Of a stretch of DNA of 64,000 nucleotides, positions 1 to 9,029 are shown in pieces. A model generated the notes under the pieces. That model was not told where the DNA came from, searched no databases, and worked only from the letters and a program-made list of their open reading frames with translations. Position 1 is the first letter of the stretch; the number at the start of each line of letters is the position of its first letter. Location: positions 248,001 to 312,000 of the forward strand of contig JAKFFG010000005.1 in assembly GCA_036675275.1 (NCBI GenBank). Direction: 5' to 3'. This DNA is from Pollutimonas sp036675275. Its GTDB lineage: Bacteria > Pseudomonadota > Gammaproteobacteria > Burkholderiales > Burkholderiaceae_B. The position numbers and the translations under genes were made by a program.

Positions 1-1
1 C

Positions 2-1012
2 AAGCGGCTGATCATCACCGCCGCCATCTTCCTCATCATGGCCCTGCTCTGGTGGATCCCCGCCAAACTTCAGGGCGACTACTGGACGCACAACTGGTGG
101 CTATGGAATGTGCAGTCATTCGGCTGGCCGCGCTACGACGTCATACTCAGCCTGGTTCGCGATCTGCCATGGTTCCTGTGGCCGACATGGCCATTCGCCA
201 TCCTGGCATTGTGGCGCTGGCGGTCATGGCTGGCGGCGCCACACATCTGGATACCCCTGATGTTTGCCGTATGGCCATTGATCACTATGCTGTTTCTGGC
301 GGATGTCTTTGAGCCCGAATACAGCCTTATGGCGGTACCGGCCGCCGTACTGGCCGCCTTTGCCCTGCCCACCCTGCGCCGCGGGGTGGTGAACTCGCTC
401 GACTGGTTTGCCGTCATGTGTTTCTCACTGTCGACGGCAACAGTATGGCTGGGCTGGATCGCTCTCCAGACGGGCTGGCCCCGCCAGATATCGCACAATA
501 TTGCCCGCCAGACCCGCGGATACGAAGCGTTCGTGTCCTGGCCGGCGCTGCTCATTGCGGCACTCGGCACGCTATCGTGGATCGCGCTCGTGCGCTGGCG
601 CCTGCACAGCAAGCCGGTCGCACTTTGGCGCGGCACGGTGCTGTCGGCGGGCGGCCTTATCGTCACGTGGCTGATGCTGGTCACCCTATGGATGCCAGTA
701 CTGGACTATGTGCGCAGTTACCGCGGCGTATCGGCGCAACTGAGTTCGGCCCTGGCAATTCATAAGAAGCCGCAGGAATGTGTACGTGCGCTCGGGGTGG
801 GTAGCGGCCAGCGGGCTTCCTTCCTGGTGTTCGATTCCATCAATTTCAGCTACGACTCCGATTGCGCACTGATCCTGCAGCAAACCTCTCTGGAGAATGT
901 CGCACAAGGCAGCGCCGCCTACTCCGGCTCCGACGCGGTTACAGTGGTCTGGCAAGGCAAGCGCGGCGCGGATCGACACGAACTGTTCCGGCTCCTGCGC
1001 ATAGGAAAATAA
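2..1012 (+). CDS. ArnT-like (GT-C fold) glycosyltransferase, C-terminal part (5' end outside window)
   Basis: The frame is open from the first bases, so the N-terminal part with the catalytic loop lies outside the window. About 336 residues are visible. They hold around seven hydrophobic segments rich in Trp and Leu, then a soluble C-terminal tail of about 90 residues. This layout resembles ArnT/PMT-type inner-membrane glycosyltransferases, which move a sugar from a polyprenyl phosphate carrier to lipid A or another periplasmic acceptor. The acceptor cannot be told from this half. The stop codon overlaps the start of the next gene by one base (TAATG), so the two are probably co-translated. 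Family assignment is an inference from composition and topology. Confidence 0.72.
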   Translation, partial: KRLIITAAIFLIMALLWWIPAKLQGDYWTHNWWLWNVQSFGWPRYDVILSLVRDLPWFLWPTWPFAILALWRWRSWLAAPHIWIPLMFAVWPLITMLFLADVFEPEYSLMAVPAAVLAAFALPTLRRGVVNSLDWFAVMCFSLSTATVWLGWIALQTGWPRQISHNIARQTRGYEAFVSWPALLIAALGTLSWIALVRWRLHSKPVALWRGTVLSAGGLIVTWLMLVTLWMPVLDYVRSYRGVSAQLSSALAIHKKPQECVRALGVGSGQRASFLVFDSINFSYDSDCALILQQTSLENVAQGSAAYSGSDAVTVVWQGKRGADRHELFRLLRIGK

Positions 1013-2424
1013 TGACCAGCCACGCCCCCGGACCGCAACGCTTCGGGTTCTACATCAAGGAAATCCTGCGCCAGGCATGGCCGGTGCTCATCAGTTCGTG
1101 GGCAAGCATTGCCTTTGGCGTCATCGACACCGCCATGGCGGGACACGTCAGCGCGGCCGACCTGCAGGCGATGGCGCTGGCGGCCTCCATCTACATTACG
1201 GTATTCGTGGGGCTCATGGGCGTCGTCCATGCCTTGATCCCCATCATCGCCCAGCACTTCGGCGGCCAACGCTATCTTGAAGTGGGCCGGGCATGGGGGC
1301 AAGGCGTATGGCTGGCGCTGGGACTATCCGCGATCGGTGCGGCGGCCATGCTGTTTCCCGATGTCTGGCTCGCCATTTCCGGCGACGTGGACCCGGCGGT
1401 ACGCAGCGGCGTCACCTGGTATCTGCGCGCACTGGTCCTGGCACTGCCGGCCTCCCTGGTCTTTCGCACGATTTATGCCTTGGGCACGGCCGTGTCCCGG
1501 CCCAAGGTGGTAATGACCATCAATCTGGCCAGTATTGTCTTCAAGCTTTTCTTCAATTGGCTGTTCATGTTCGGCAAGCTGGGGATACCGGCAATGGGCG
1601 CCGCAGGCGCGGGCTTGTCGACTGCGGTAGTGGGATGGCTGACTCTGGCTGCGGGGCTTTGGGCCATTTATCACGACCCGTTCTACAGACAGTTCAAGCC
1701 CGCTCTCGGCGTACCGAACTGGGCCAGCCAGAAAGAGCTTCTGCGCCTGGGGATACCCATGGGAGCCTCGTATCTGGTCGAAGTCTGCGCATTCAGCTTC
1801 ATGGCGTTGCTGGTGGCGCGTGAAGGCATGTATGTAACCGGCGGGCACCAGATCATGTCCAACCTGGCAGCGCTTTGCTACATGATGCCCATGGCCGTGG
1901 GCATTGCCACGGCCTCCTTGACGGCGCAAGCCATCGGCGCGCGCAACATGCAGCGAGCGCGAAAGACCGGCATGGCGGGCGTGGCCATCGTCGCCACCGG
2001 CGCAGGTCTGACCGCCATCATGCTGATAGCCGCAAAAGCGCCTATCCTGCGGGCCTACACAGACGACCTCCAGGTAGCGGCGGTAGCTGCGGCACTGCTG
2101 CAAGTCCTGCCCTGGTTTCACTTGTGCGATGCCATGCAATGCATAGGTTCTTACCTGCTGCGCGCCTACAAAGTGGCTGTGGTTCCACTGCTGCTGCAGA
2201 TTGTGGCGCTCACGGGCATCGGCCTGATCGGCGGATGGTGGCTGGGATTCGGGCCGGCTGCAGGCGCACTGCGGCCAGCCGTGGCCTACATCATGCCAGG
2301 CGCCCCCATCGGGGCCGCCAGCATGTGGGTGATGGCGCTGACGGGCCTGGCTTTATCGGCCATCCTTCTGTTTGCTTGGTATGGGCGCATTGTCAGGCTG
2401 CACGCCCGGGCAATCCAGGCCTGA
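1012..2424 (+). CDS. MATE family multidrug/cation antiporter
   Basis: A 470-residue inner-membrane protein with about twelve hydrophobic segments. The N-terminal half contains the typical MATE stretch with VIDTAMAGH near residues 35-45, and each half reads as one six-helix bundle. MATE proteins export cationic drugs and toxic metabolites using a Na+ or H+ gradient. The ATG at 1012 was chosen over longer in-frame starts because it forms a TAATG overlap with the upstream glycosyltransferase stop and gives the usual MATE N-terminus. The gene is convergent with the betaine ABC operon that ends at 2435. The substrate cannot be predicted. Confidence 0.92.
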   Translation: MTSHAPGPQRFGFYIKEILRQAWPVLISSWASIAFGVIDTAMAGHVSAADLQAMALAASIYITVFVGLMGVVHALIPIIAQHFGGQRYLEVGRAWGQGVWLALGLSAIGAAAMLFPDVWLAISGDVDPAVRSGVTWYLRALVLALPASLVFRTIYALGTAVSRPKVVMTINLASIVFKLFFNWLFMFGKLGIPAMGAAGAGLSTAVVGWLTLAAGLWAIYHDPFYRQFKPALGVPNWASQKELLRLGIPMGASYLVEVCAFSFMALLVAREGMYVTGGHQIMSNLAALCYMMPMAVGIATASLTAQAIGARNMQRARKTGMAGVAIVATGAGLTAIMLIAAKAPILRAYTDDLQVAAVAAALLQVLPWFHLCDAMQCIGSYLLRAYKVAVVPLLLQIVALTGIGLIGGWWLGFGPAAGALRPAVAYIMPGAPIGAASMWVMALTGLALSAILLFAWYGRIVRLHARAIQA

Positions 2425-2434
2425 TGGCTCCCGC

Positions 2435-3718
2435 CTACGCCGCTGTCCGCTCATTTCCCGACACAGGTTCACCCGCATCGGAAATCGCCACGGCGTCCAG
2501 GTCCCCGGCGTCATCGCCTGGCAGTGCTGACGTTTCGCCGCCCTCGATTATCGGGGTCACCAGTTCAACGACTTTGCTTCGGGACAGCATGCCGAGGAAC
2601 TCATCGTTCTCGCCTGTCACAGCCAGTGGTTCAGTGCTGCGCAGCATCCGGCCAAGAACTTCATCGAGGCCTGCGGTAGCGGGCACCGACGCCATGTCTT
2701 CGACATAGCGCGCCACATCGCGTGCGCCATCGCGCACAGCGCGTTCGGCAGCTGAACGCGTCAGGACGCCCGCAAGGCGCTTGCCGTCGAGCACTGCCGT
2801 GTAGTCGAATCGGCGGGCCGCCATCCGTTCGACCGCATGGGCCGGACGCGAGCGCATCGTAAGCGTGAGCGAGGGCTCATTGCAGGCATGTGCGGCATTC
2901 AGGACCTTGCTGCGATTGACGTCCTGGAGGAACGACTGGACATAGTCGTCGGCGGGTGCAAGAAGAATATCTTCCGGCGTTCCCTCCTGCACCAGCTCCC
3001 CGCCCTTGAGGATGGCGATGCGATTGCCCAGCCGCAGCGCCTCGTCGAGATCATGCGTGATGAACACGATAGTCTTGTTCAATTGCGCCTGCAGCTGCAG
3101 CAACTGATCCTGCATTTCCCGGCGGATGAGCGGATCCAGCGCTGAAAAGGCCTCGTCCATAAGAAGAATTTCCGCATCGGTGGCCAGGGCACGCGCCAGG
3201 CCGACGCGTTGCTGCATGCCGCCCGAAAGCTGATGCGGGTACTGGCTTTCAAAGCCCTGCAGCCCGACTTGCTCCAGCCAATGCTGGGCGCGTTCTCGAC
3301 GCTCGTTCTTGCCCAGGCCCTGGACTTGCAATCCGTAAGCCACGTTCTCGATCACCGTCCGGTGCGGAAACAGGCCAAAGCGCTGGAACACCATGCTCAT
3401 TTTCTGTTGCCTGAACTTTTCAAGCGCCGTCTTTCCAAGCGTGACGACATCCACGCCATCGACCAATATCTGGCCGGCGCTGGGTTCGATCAAACGGTTG
3501 AAGTGACGGATAAGCGTGGACTTCCCCGAACCGGACAAGCCCATGATCACATAGATGCTTCCTTCCTCGATAGACAGGCTGATGTTGCGCAAGCCCAGCG
3601 TATGGCCGCTCTTGGCAAGGAGCTCTTCCTTGCTGACCCCCGCGCGGGCCTCTTCGAGCCACCGCCCGGGCTGCGGTCCGAAAATCTTGAAAATATTGCG
3701 TACTTCGATTTTGGCCAT
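2435..3718 (-). CDS. proV: Glycine betaine/proline ABC transporter ATP-binding protein (ProV/OpuAA type)
   Basis: A 427-residue ATPase that powers osmoprotectant uptake at the cytoplasmic face of the membrane. Visible motifs: Walker A GLSGSGKST near residues 60-68, signature LSGGMQQ near 164-170, Walker B LLMDEAFSALD near 185-195, and the H-loop His near 222. A C-terminal region (about 290-400) fits the tandem CBS domains that sense ionic strength in this family. The start at 3718 gives MAKIEV and sits one base after the permease stop; an upstream in-frame start would run into the permease gene. It is last in the minus-strand operon binding protein, permease, ATPase. The symbol follows family usage. 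Confidence 0.93.
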   Translation of the reverse strand: MAKIEVRNIFKIFGPQPGRWLEEARAGVSKEELLAKSGHTLGLRNISLSIEEGSIYVIMGLSGSGKSTLIRHFNRLIEPSAGQILVDGVDVVTLGKTALEKFRQQKMSMVFQRFGLFPHRTVIENVAYGLQVQGLGKNERRERAQHWLEQVGLQGFESQYPHQLSGGMQQRVGLARALATDAEILLMDEAFSALDPLIRREMQDQLLQLQAQLNKTIVFITHDLDEALRLGNRIAILKGGELVQEGTPEDILLAPADDYVQSFLQDVNRSKVLNAAHACNEPSLTLTMRSRPAHAVERMAARRFDYTAVLDGKRLAGVLTRSAAERAVRDGARDVARYVEDMASVPATAGLDEVLGRMLRSTEPLAVTGENDEFLGMLSRSKVVELVTPIIEGGETSALPGDDAGDLDAVAISDAGEPVSGNERTAA

Positions 3719-3719
3719 G

Positions 3720-4571
3720 TCAGGCTCCCTTGTGCTGACGCTGCCCGAACGCCTGCGTGATGCGGTCGAAAATGATGGCAAGAATCACGATACCCAGACC
3801 GGCAAGCAGGCCGCGGCCTACCTGAAGGCGGTTAATGCCTTGCAAAACCTCATAGCCCAGCCCGCGCACGCCTATCATCGAGGCAATGACGACCATGGCG
3901 AGCGCCATCATGGTCGTTTGATTTATACCCGCCATGATATTGGGCATGGCCAGCGGAAGCTGTACGCCGAACAGCTGTTTCATGCGGTTGGCGCCAAAGG
4001 CCCGCGAGGCTTCCAGCACTTCGCTGTCGACAAGGCGTATGCCGAGATCCGTCAGACGTATTACAGGCGGCACCGCATAAATGACTGTGGCGATGATGGC
4101 CGCTATCTTGCCCAGGTTGAACAGCATCACTACGGGTATCAGATACACAAAACTGGGCATAGTCTGCATCACGTCGAGTACCGGCAGCATAATGTTGCGC
4201 AGCCATTTGAAGCTCGCCATCAGAATGCCCACCGGAATGCCTATGATGACCGACATCAGCACCGCCACAATCATCAGCGACAGGGTCTGCATGGCGGCAT
4301 CCCACAGGCCTATCACGCCGATCACGCACAGCATGGCGCCGATAATGACCGAAAAGCCGATACGACGGCTGGCAAGCCAGGCCAGCCCCATGATGGCCAG
4401 CGTAATAACCCACCATGGCGAATACCTTATGATCTGGTCCATCCAGATCAGGAGATCCAGCAGCGGCTGAGTCAGCGCGCGCAAGACTTCGGAATAGTTG
4501 GATACGATATTGCCGACGAAGTCGTCGATGGGCGCGCGCAGCGCACGAGGCGAAACAATCTCTGGGAACAT
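3720..4571 (-). CDS. proW: Glycine betaine/proline ABC transporter permease (ProW/OpuAB type)
   Basis: A 283-residue integral membrane permease with about six or seven hydrophobic helices. Near residues 180-200 there is an EAA-like cytoplasmic loop (EASRAFGANRMKQLFGVQLP) that contacts the ATPase. Together with the ATPase immediately downstream and the binding protein upstream it forms a complete importer for glycine betaine, proline betaine or a related compatible solute. The stop codon lies one base before the ATPase start, so translation is almost certainly coupled. A 144-bp non-coding gap with an 8-bp tandem repeat separates it from the binding-protein gene. Confidence 0.92.
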   Translation of the reverse strand: MFPEIVSPRALRAPIDDFVGNIVSNYSEVLRALTQPLLDLLIWMDQIIRYSPWWVITLAIMGLAWLASRRIGFSVIIGAMLCVIGVIGLWDAAMQTLSLMIVAVLMSVIIGIPVGILMASFKWLRNIMLPVLDVMQTMPSFVYLIPVVMLFNLGKIAAIIATVIYAVPPVIRLTDLGIRLVDSEVLEASRAFGANRMKQLFGVQLPLAMPNIMAGINQTTMMALAMVVIASMIGVRGLGYEVLQGINRLQVGRGLLAGLGIVILAIIFDRITQAFGQRQHKGA

Positions 4572-4632
4572 AAAATCAACTCCGTAAAACTCGATAAGGC
4601 GACGACCATAAGGTCGTCGCCGCTGAACTACG

Positions 4633-4688
4633 GCCGGAACGCCGGAACGCCGGAACGCCGGAACGCCGGAGCGCCGGAGCGCCGGCCC
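4633..4688. repeat. 8-bp tandem repeat (GCCGGAAC) between binding protein and permease genes
   Basis: Seven consecutive 8-bp units: four perfect GCCGGAAC, two GCCGGAGC and one degenerate GCCGGCCC. The tract lies wholly in the gap between the binding-protein stop (4716) and the permease start (4571), in the transcribed leader of the permease. It is in no reading frame that I assign. Confidence 0.93.
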
Positions 4689-4715
4689 CGTATCCTCAAG
4701 GAACGGTCACGAGTG

Positions 4716-5771
4716 CTATAGAGCTGCTTTTACGCGAGCCGCAACATCGGCGGGCAACCATGTGCTCCAGATGGCGCCTTCATTCTGAAGAAACCACTTG
4801 GCAACATCGAGCGGCTCGTCTTCGGTCTCTTCCATGTGGGCCATCACTTTGTCCATGACCGGCAAAGGAACAGCCACTTTCGACAGGAAGTCAGTCAGCT
4901 TGGGCGCATCCTGTGTGAACTTGGTGGTAACGGCAGTAAACACCGGGTTTTCCGGATAGGCAGACGGCTGGGGATCGGCGCAGTCCGGATCCGTCAGGCA
5001 AGCGTGTTTCTCCTGGTCGTAGGCCGGCAGCTCCAGCTTTACAAGATCCAGCGAGCCTACCAAGGGGGTGGGATACCAATAGTAGAACGCGATATTTTCC
5101 TTGCGTTTGTATGCCGCGGTCAGGGCCGCTTTCTGTGTAGCACCCGTGCCGGGCGAAAACAGCGTAAATGTATCGTCAAGCTCCAATGCCTTGAACAGGT
5201 TGCCGCTAACCACCTCGCAGCCCCAGCCGGCGGGGCAACCATAGAACCGCCCTTTTGTCGGTTCCTCAGGATCCTTGAACTCGTCCTTGAACTTGGGCAG
5301 GTCGGCGGCCGACTTCAACTCGGGTAAACGTTCGGCTGTATAGCGAGGAATAAACCAGGCCTCGCCGCCCATATAGATATCGCCTATGCGCTTGACCTTG
5401 CCACTTGCTTCGGCTTGCGCCCACGGCTCGGCCACGCTGTTCAGCCAGATCTCGGTATTGATGTCGAGGTCTCCGCGCTCGAGTGCGGCCAGAGCGGGCA
5501 GGGTTTCGGTGGGCAGGACTTCGGACTTGCATCCGTAACCCTTCTCGGCAATGAAACGCTCGACTTCGACCAGAACGAGATTCGATTCCCAATTCATGCC
5601 GCCGAATTTCAAGGGACGATCGAGCTCGCACTGAGGCGCCTCGGCTGCGTTGCTTGCAGCGGAAAAACCGAGCAGGGCTGTGGCCAGCGCGAGACCAAGG
5701 GCAATTCGCTTGAATTGCGACGGAGCGCTCGTGGAGAACGCGGGATGTGAAGTGTTCACATGTAAAGACAT
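4716..5771 (-). CDS. proX: Glycine betaine/proline ABC transporter substrate-binding protein (ProX/OpuAC type)
   Basis: A 351-residue exported binding protein and first gene of the osmoprotectant operon. Residues 20-42 form a signal peptide (FKRIALGLALATALLGFSAA) with likely cleavage just after NAA near residue 43. The mature part has the OpuAC pattern, with Trp and aromatic residues (GMNWESN, AEPWAQ, FYYWYP) that in the family form the cage for the trimethylammonium group. Cys pairs near GYGCKSE, GCPAGWGCE and HACLTDPDC suggest periplasmic disulfides. An AAGGAGG ribosome site lies about ten bases before the ATG. The first 20 residues before the hydrophobic core are longer than usual, but no other start fits. 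Confidence 0.93.
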   Translation of the reverse strand: MSLHVNTSHPAFSTSAPSQFKRIALGLALATALLGFSAASNAAEAPQCELDRPLKFGGMNWESNLVLVEVERFIAEKGYGCKSEVLPTETLPALAALERGDLDINTEIWLNSVAEPWAQAEASGKVKRIGDIYMGGEAWFIPRYTAERLPELKSAADLPKFKDEFKDPEEPTKGRFYGCPAGWGCEVVSGNLFKALELDDTFTLFSPGTGATQKAALTAAYKRKENIAFYYWYPTPLVGSLDLVKLELPAYDQEKHACLTDPDCADPQPSAYPENPVFTAVTTKFTQDAPKLTDFLSKVAVPLPVMDKVMAHMEETEDEPLDVAKWFLQNEGAIWSTWLPADVAARVKAAL

Positions 5772-6079
5772 GGGCTGTTTGCCTCCTTAAGTTACATGGA
5801 CGCGCCAGGATACGGCTATGGCGCGCCAGGGCCAAGGGGGTGTGCGGAAGACGGAGGACCGCCGATACATACCGACACTAGCGTGAAAGTACGAAGTACT
5901 TCGGAAAAGTACGAAGTACTTCGGAAAAGTACGAAGTACTTCGGAAAAGTACTAGGGGTACTTAATTGACAGGTAAGGGGGCCGAAGCCCGCCATACGCC
6001 AGATTGGATTAAAACCGTGAGGTTTGCAGCATTTTACGAGATATTACGGTAAGTTGAAACCCGCTTCTATATCAGCCGT
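5772..6079. other. 308-bp non-coding region between the binding-protein gene and cfa
   Basis: This carries the upstream region of the osmoprotectant operon (minus strand) and the 3' end of the cfa transcript. From left to right it holds the ribosome site of the binding-protein gene (about 5782-5788), a stretch without obvious signals, the 20-bp palindromic tandem repeat (5886-5952), a small GGGC-TTCG-GCCC-type hairpin near 5980-5994, and an AT-rich stretch up to the cfa stop. No tRNA, small RNA or convincing short gene is seen, and I could not assign a promoter with confidence. Confidence 0.7.
5886..5952. repeat. Three tandem copies of a 20-bp unit containing a 12-bp palindrome, plus a partial copy
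   Basis: The unit AAAGTACGAAGTACTTCGGA is repeated perfectly three times (5886, 5906, 5926), followed by AAAGTAC of a fourth. Each unit contains the perfect palindrome CGAAGTACTTCG. The array starts about 115 bp upstream of the binding-protein start codon. Spacing near two DNA turns puts each palindrome on almost the same helix face, as in regulator-binding arrays. No known operator was recognised. Confidence 0.93.
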
Positions 6080-7339
6080 TTAGCGGTCACCGTACATGTA
6101 ATCGCGTCGCCAGGGGTATGACAAATCGGAGGGAAAGTCGAGTTCGTCGTGGCGGCCATGGGTGCGGGGCTGGGCCAGCACCTGATGCAGGCCCAGCCAG
6201 CCATGTTCGAAGCCCATGGCGCACCCGGCCAGGTACATGCGATAAGCCCGCAGGGAACGCTCGCCTTCCGGGCCTTTGAGGATCTGGCGCGCCTCGGGCA
6301 GGCGCGCTTCGAGCGCATCGCTCCAGGCCCATAACGTTCTGGCGTAATGAGGGCGCAGGTTTTCGATGTCGACGTCTTCGAGACCGCCTTCGGTCAGTCG
6401 CCCAAGGACATGGCTGATATGCGTCAATTCGCCGCCAGGGAATATATACTTCTCGATGAATTCGCCCATACCGGCACCCAGCTCGGTGTTGTCGACACCG
6501 CCCGCGGTGATTCCATGATTGAGCACTAGACCGCCCGGGCGAACCAGCCGGCGCAATTTTGAAAAATAGTTCTCGAGCAAGGCGCGCCCAACATGCTCGA
6601 ACATGCCTATGGATGCAACCTTGTCGTAAGGCTGGCTTTCGTCGAGGCTGCGGTAATCGAGCAATTCCATGCGTACGCGCCCGCTTAATCCTTTTTCCTG
6701 GATCAGGCGGTTTACGTAGGCGTGCTGATTCTTCGACAGCGTGATGCCGGTTGCATCAACGCCATAGTGTTCGGCAGCCCACAGCAGCAAGCCGCCCCAC
6801 CCCGCGCCTACGTCGAGGAATCGTTCGCCCTGCGACAACTTGAGCTTGCGGCAAATGTGGTCCAGTTTTGCTTCTTGTGCCTGGGCAATGGACATATCCG
6901 GGCTACGGAAGTAGGCGCAGGAATACACCCGACGGGGGTCCAGCCACAGCGCATAGAAGTCGTCGGAGAGATCGTAATGAAACTGAATTTGGCGGGCATC
7001 GCGTTCGACAGAGTGCCGCCAGACTGACACCAGGCGCCGTATGAGTTCGGTGAAGCGGCCGATGCGCGCCGCATCGATAGGGGAACCGGGCAAAATGGCG
7101 GCCGCCAGGCGCATGAGGTCTCGCATGGAGCCGTCGACGTCGAACTTGCCTTCGACGTAGTCTTCACCCAGTACGCCGACCTGCCCGGCGACCAGGCTGG
7201 ACAGCGTTGAGCGGTCTTTGATCGTGAGGCACACATTGGCGCCCGAGGCCCCCAGCGTCTGACCATCGGGCATGACGAGCCGCACGGGCAGAGGAAGCGA
7301 AAACAATTTACTTTCAACTGCAGACAAGACCGCGCTCAA
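6080..7339 (-). CDS. cfa: Cyclopropane-fatty-acyl-phospholipid synthase
   Basis: A 419-residue SAM-dependent enzyme that methylenates the double bond of unsaturated acyl chains in membrane phospholipids. The SAM-binding motif FLDVGAGWGG lies near residues 174-183, followed by GITLSKNQ and GMFEHVG, all typical of the family. A Cys in the YSCAYF segment (near 141) matches a conserved active-site position. The start is a TTG at 7339, supported by an AGGAG ribosome site six bases upstream; no ATG is suitably placed. It is divergent from the Bcr/CflA pump with about 110 bp between them. Length agrees with proteobacterial Cfa proteins. Confidence 0.95.
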   Translation of the reverse strand: MSAVLSAVESKLFSLPLPVRLVMPDGQTLGASGANVCLTIKDRSTLSSLVAGQVGVLGEDYVEGKFDVDGSMRDLMRLAAAILPGSPIDAARIGRFTELIRRLVSVWRHSVERDARQIQFHYDLSDDFYALWLDPRRVYSCAYFRSPDMSIAQAQEAKLDHICRKLKLSQGERFLDVGAGWGGLLLWAAEHYGVDATGITLSKNQHAYVNRLIQEKGLSGRVRMELLDYRSLDESQPYDKVASIGMFEHVGRALLENYFSKLRRLVRPGGLVLNHGITAGGVDNTELGAGMGEFIEKYIFPGGELTHISHVLGRLTEGGLEDVDIENLRPHYARTLWAWSDALEARLPEARQILKGPEGERSLRAYRMYLAGCAMGFEHGWLGLHQVLAQPRTHGRHDELDFPSDLSYPWRRDYMYGDR

Positions 7340-7452
7340 GGCCGACTCCTAATTGAAAACTCATCAACGAAAATAGTGCCACATATCCGCCGGGAAAGGA
7401 ATCCACATCCGGCCCATGCTAAGATCAAAATTGCTACTTTAATTGTCGATAC

Positions 7453-8649
7453 ATGGCGAATACCACCACTGCACTCACCGTCATCCCCCGCTGGCTGATC
7501 CTGATGGGCTTGCTGACGGCGCTGGGGCCTCTCGCCATCGACATGTACCTGCCGGCCTTTCCGGCCATTGCGCAGGGCTTGAACACCACACCCGGCCATG
7601 TCGAGCGCACACTCGCCAGCTATCTTCTTGGCCTGGCAATGGCGCAGTTGTTCTACGGACCATTTGCCGATCGCTATGGGCGCAAAAAGCCGTTGATCGC
7701 CGGTGTGTTCATATTCATTGTGGCGGCCATCGGTTGCGCCTTCACCACCGACATCGAGCATCTCACCGCCTGGCGTGTCGCCCAGGCCTTCGGCGGAGCG
7801 GCCTGCCTGGTTATACCGCGGGCAGTCATCCGCGACAACTTCAATACGCGCGACGCCTCGAAGGCGCTCTCCATACTGATGCTGGTCATGGGCGTGACCC
7901 CCATTCTTGCACCGATACTCGGCGGGCAGGTTCTGGCTTACGCCAGCTGGCGCTGGATCTTCGGGATCATGGCGGTCTGCGGCGCCGGATTATTGGTGGG
8001 GGTGGTCATCACCATGAAGGAAACCCTGCACCCTGATCGCGTCATCCCGCTGGGCCTGGGCATCATAGGGCGCAACTATCTGGCAATGCTGCGCGACAAG
8101 AAATTCATCTGTTATGCATTGGCCGGCGGATTCGGGTCGGCGGGAATGTTCGCTTATATTGCCGGATCGCCACGCGTATTCATTGAAATACTAAATGTGG
8201 ACCCGCAACACTTTGGACTGCTGTTTGGAGTCAATGCAGCGGCGCTTATCGTGGCTGCCCAGGTCAGCGCCCGGCTCTTGAACCGCCACACGCCTCAGGC
8301 GCTATTAAGAAGAGCCCAGGTATCGCTGGTCTTCATGACTCTTCTGGCATTGATCCTGACACTCGCCGGCGCAATTACAATATTGCTGCTCATGTTATGC
8401 TTGGCAGGCTTCATGGCCAGCCAGGGGTTCGTCAATCCCAACGCGGCCGCCCTGGCTTTATCCGAGCAGGGAAAGCGCCTGGGGGTTGCCTCCGCACTCA
8501 TGGGCACATTGCAAATGCTTTGCGGTGCCAGCGCAGGCATGGTGGTCAGCGTCTGGCAGACGCCATCCGCTTTGCCACTTACGGGAACGTTGGCGCTTTG
8601 CGCTTGTCTCTCGTGGCTATTCGGCCGCATGGCAATGAAAGCTACTTGA
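7453..8649 (+). CDS. Bcr/CflA family multidrug efflux MFS transporter
   Basis: A 398-residue major facilitator with twelve predicted helices. The first helix contains LGPLAIDMYLPAFP, a hallmark of the Bcr/CflA (DHA1) drug:H+ antiporters, and the loop after helix two carries the MFS motif GPFADRYGRKKP near residues 67-78. Members of the group export bicyclomycin, sulfonamides, chloramphenicol or dipeptides; the actual substrate here is unknown. It is monocistronic and divergent from cfa. The ATG at 7453 has only a weak ribosome site, but the N-terminus aligns with the family. Confidence 0.93.
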   Translation: MANTTTALTVIPRWLILMGLLTALGPLAIDMYLPAFPAIAQGLNTTPGHVERTLASYLLGLAMAQLFYGPFADRYGRKKPLIAGVFIFIVAAIGCAFTTDIEHLTAWRVAQAFGGAACLVIPRAVIRDNFNTRDASKALSILMLVMGVTPILAPILGGQVLAYASWRWIFGIMAVCGAGLLVGVVITMKETLHPDRVIPLGLGIIGRNYLAMLRDKKFICYALAGGFGSAGMFAYIAGSPRVFIEILNVDPQHFGLLFGVNAAALIVAAQVSARLLNRHTPQALLRRAQVSLVFMTLLALILTLAGAITILLLMLCLAGFMASQGFVNPNAAALALSEQGKRLGVASALMGTLQMLCGASAGMVVSVWQTPSALPLTGTLALCACLSWLFGRMAMKAT

Positions 8650-8675
8650 TCTAGACGCAAGTTTCGTATTAGAAT
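8646..8675 (+). promoter_or_regulatory. Candidate sigma-70 promoter of rpmB-rpmG
   Basis: TTGATC (8646-8651) and TAGAAT (8670-8675) are separated by 18 bp and lie just after the Bcr/CflA stop, about 85 bp before rpmB. The match is moderate and rests on sequence only. Confidence 0.45.
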
Positions 8676-8761
8676 GTCAGGCTTTACAGATACACGGTCG
8701 TTGTCTTTTACCGCTTTTTAGTTGCGGGGCCGAATCAAGCAAATTATCAAGGGGTATTACC

Positions 8762-8998
8762 ATGGCACGCGTATGCCAAGTTACCGGCAAAGGCCCAATG
8801 GTGGGCAACAATGTTTCGCACGCGAACAATAAAACCAAGCGTCGCTTTTTACCTAACCTGCAATCGCGCCGTTTCTGGGTCGAAAGCGAAAACCGCTGGG
8901 TTCGCCTGCGTATTTCGGCTCACGCGCTGCGCACCATCGACAAGAACGGCATCGATGCTGTCCTGGCCGATTTGCGTGCCCGTGGCGTGCGTGCTTAA
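8762..8998 (+). CDS. rpmB: 50S ribosomal protein L28
   Basis: A 78-residue basic protein beginning MARVCQVTGKGPMVGNNVSH, followed by KTKRRFLPNLQ; both are signature stretches of bacterial L28. It is a structural component of the large ribosomal subunit. It pairs with rpmG 31 bp downstream in the usual rpmB-rpmG operon. A purine-rich AAGGGG site precedes the ATG. Length is exactly that of proteobacterial L28. Confidence 0.98.
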   Translation: MARVCQVTGKGPMVGNNVSHANNKTKRRFLPNLQSRRFWVESENRWVRLRISAHALRTIDKNGIDAVLADLRARGVRA

Positions 8999-9029
8999 GC
9001 CGCTCGCGAACTAACTCAAGGAGCTCAAC

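Noticed and set aside
5886..5952. CRISPR array or plasmid iterons
   Set aside because: Units are directly adjacent with no spacers, and no cas or rep gene is near.
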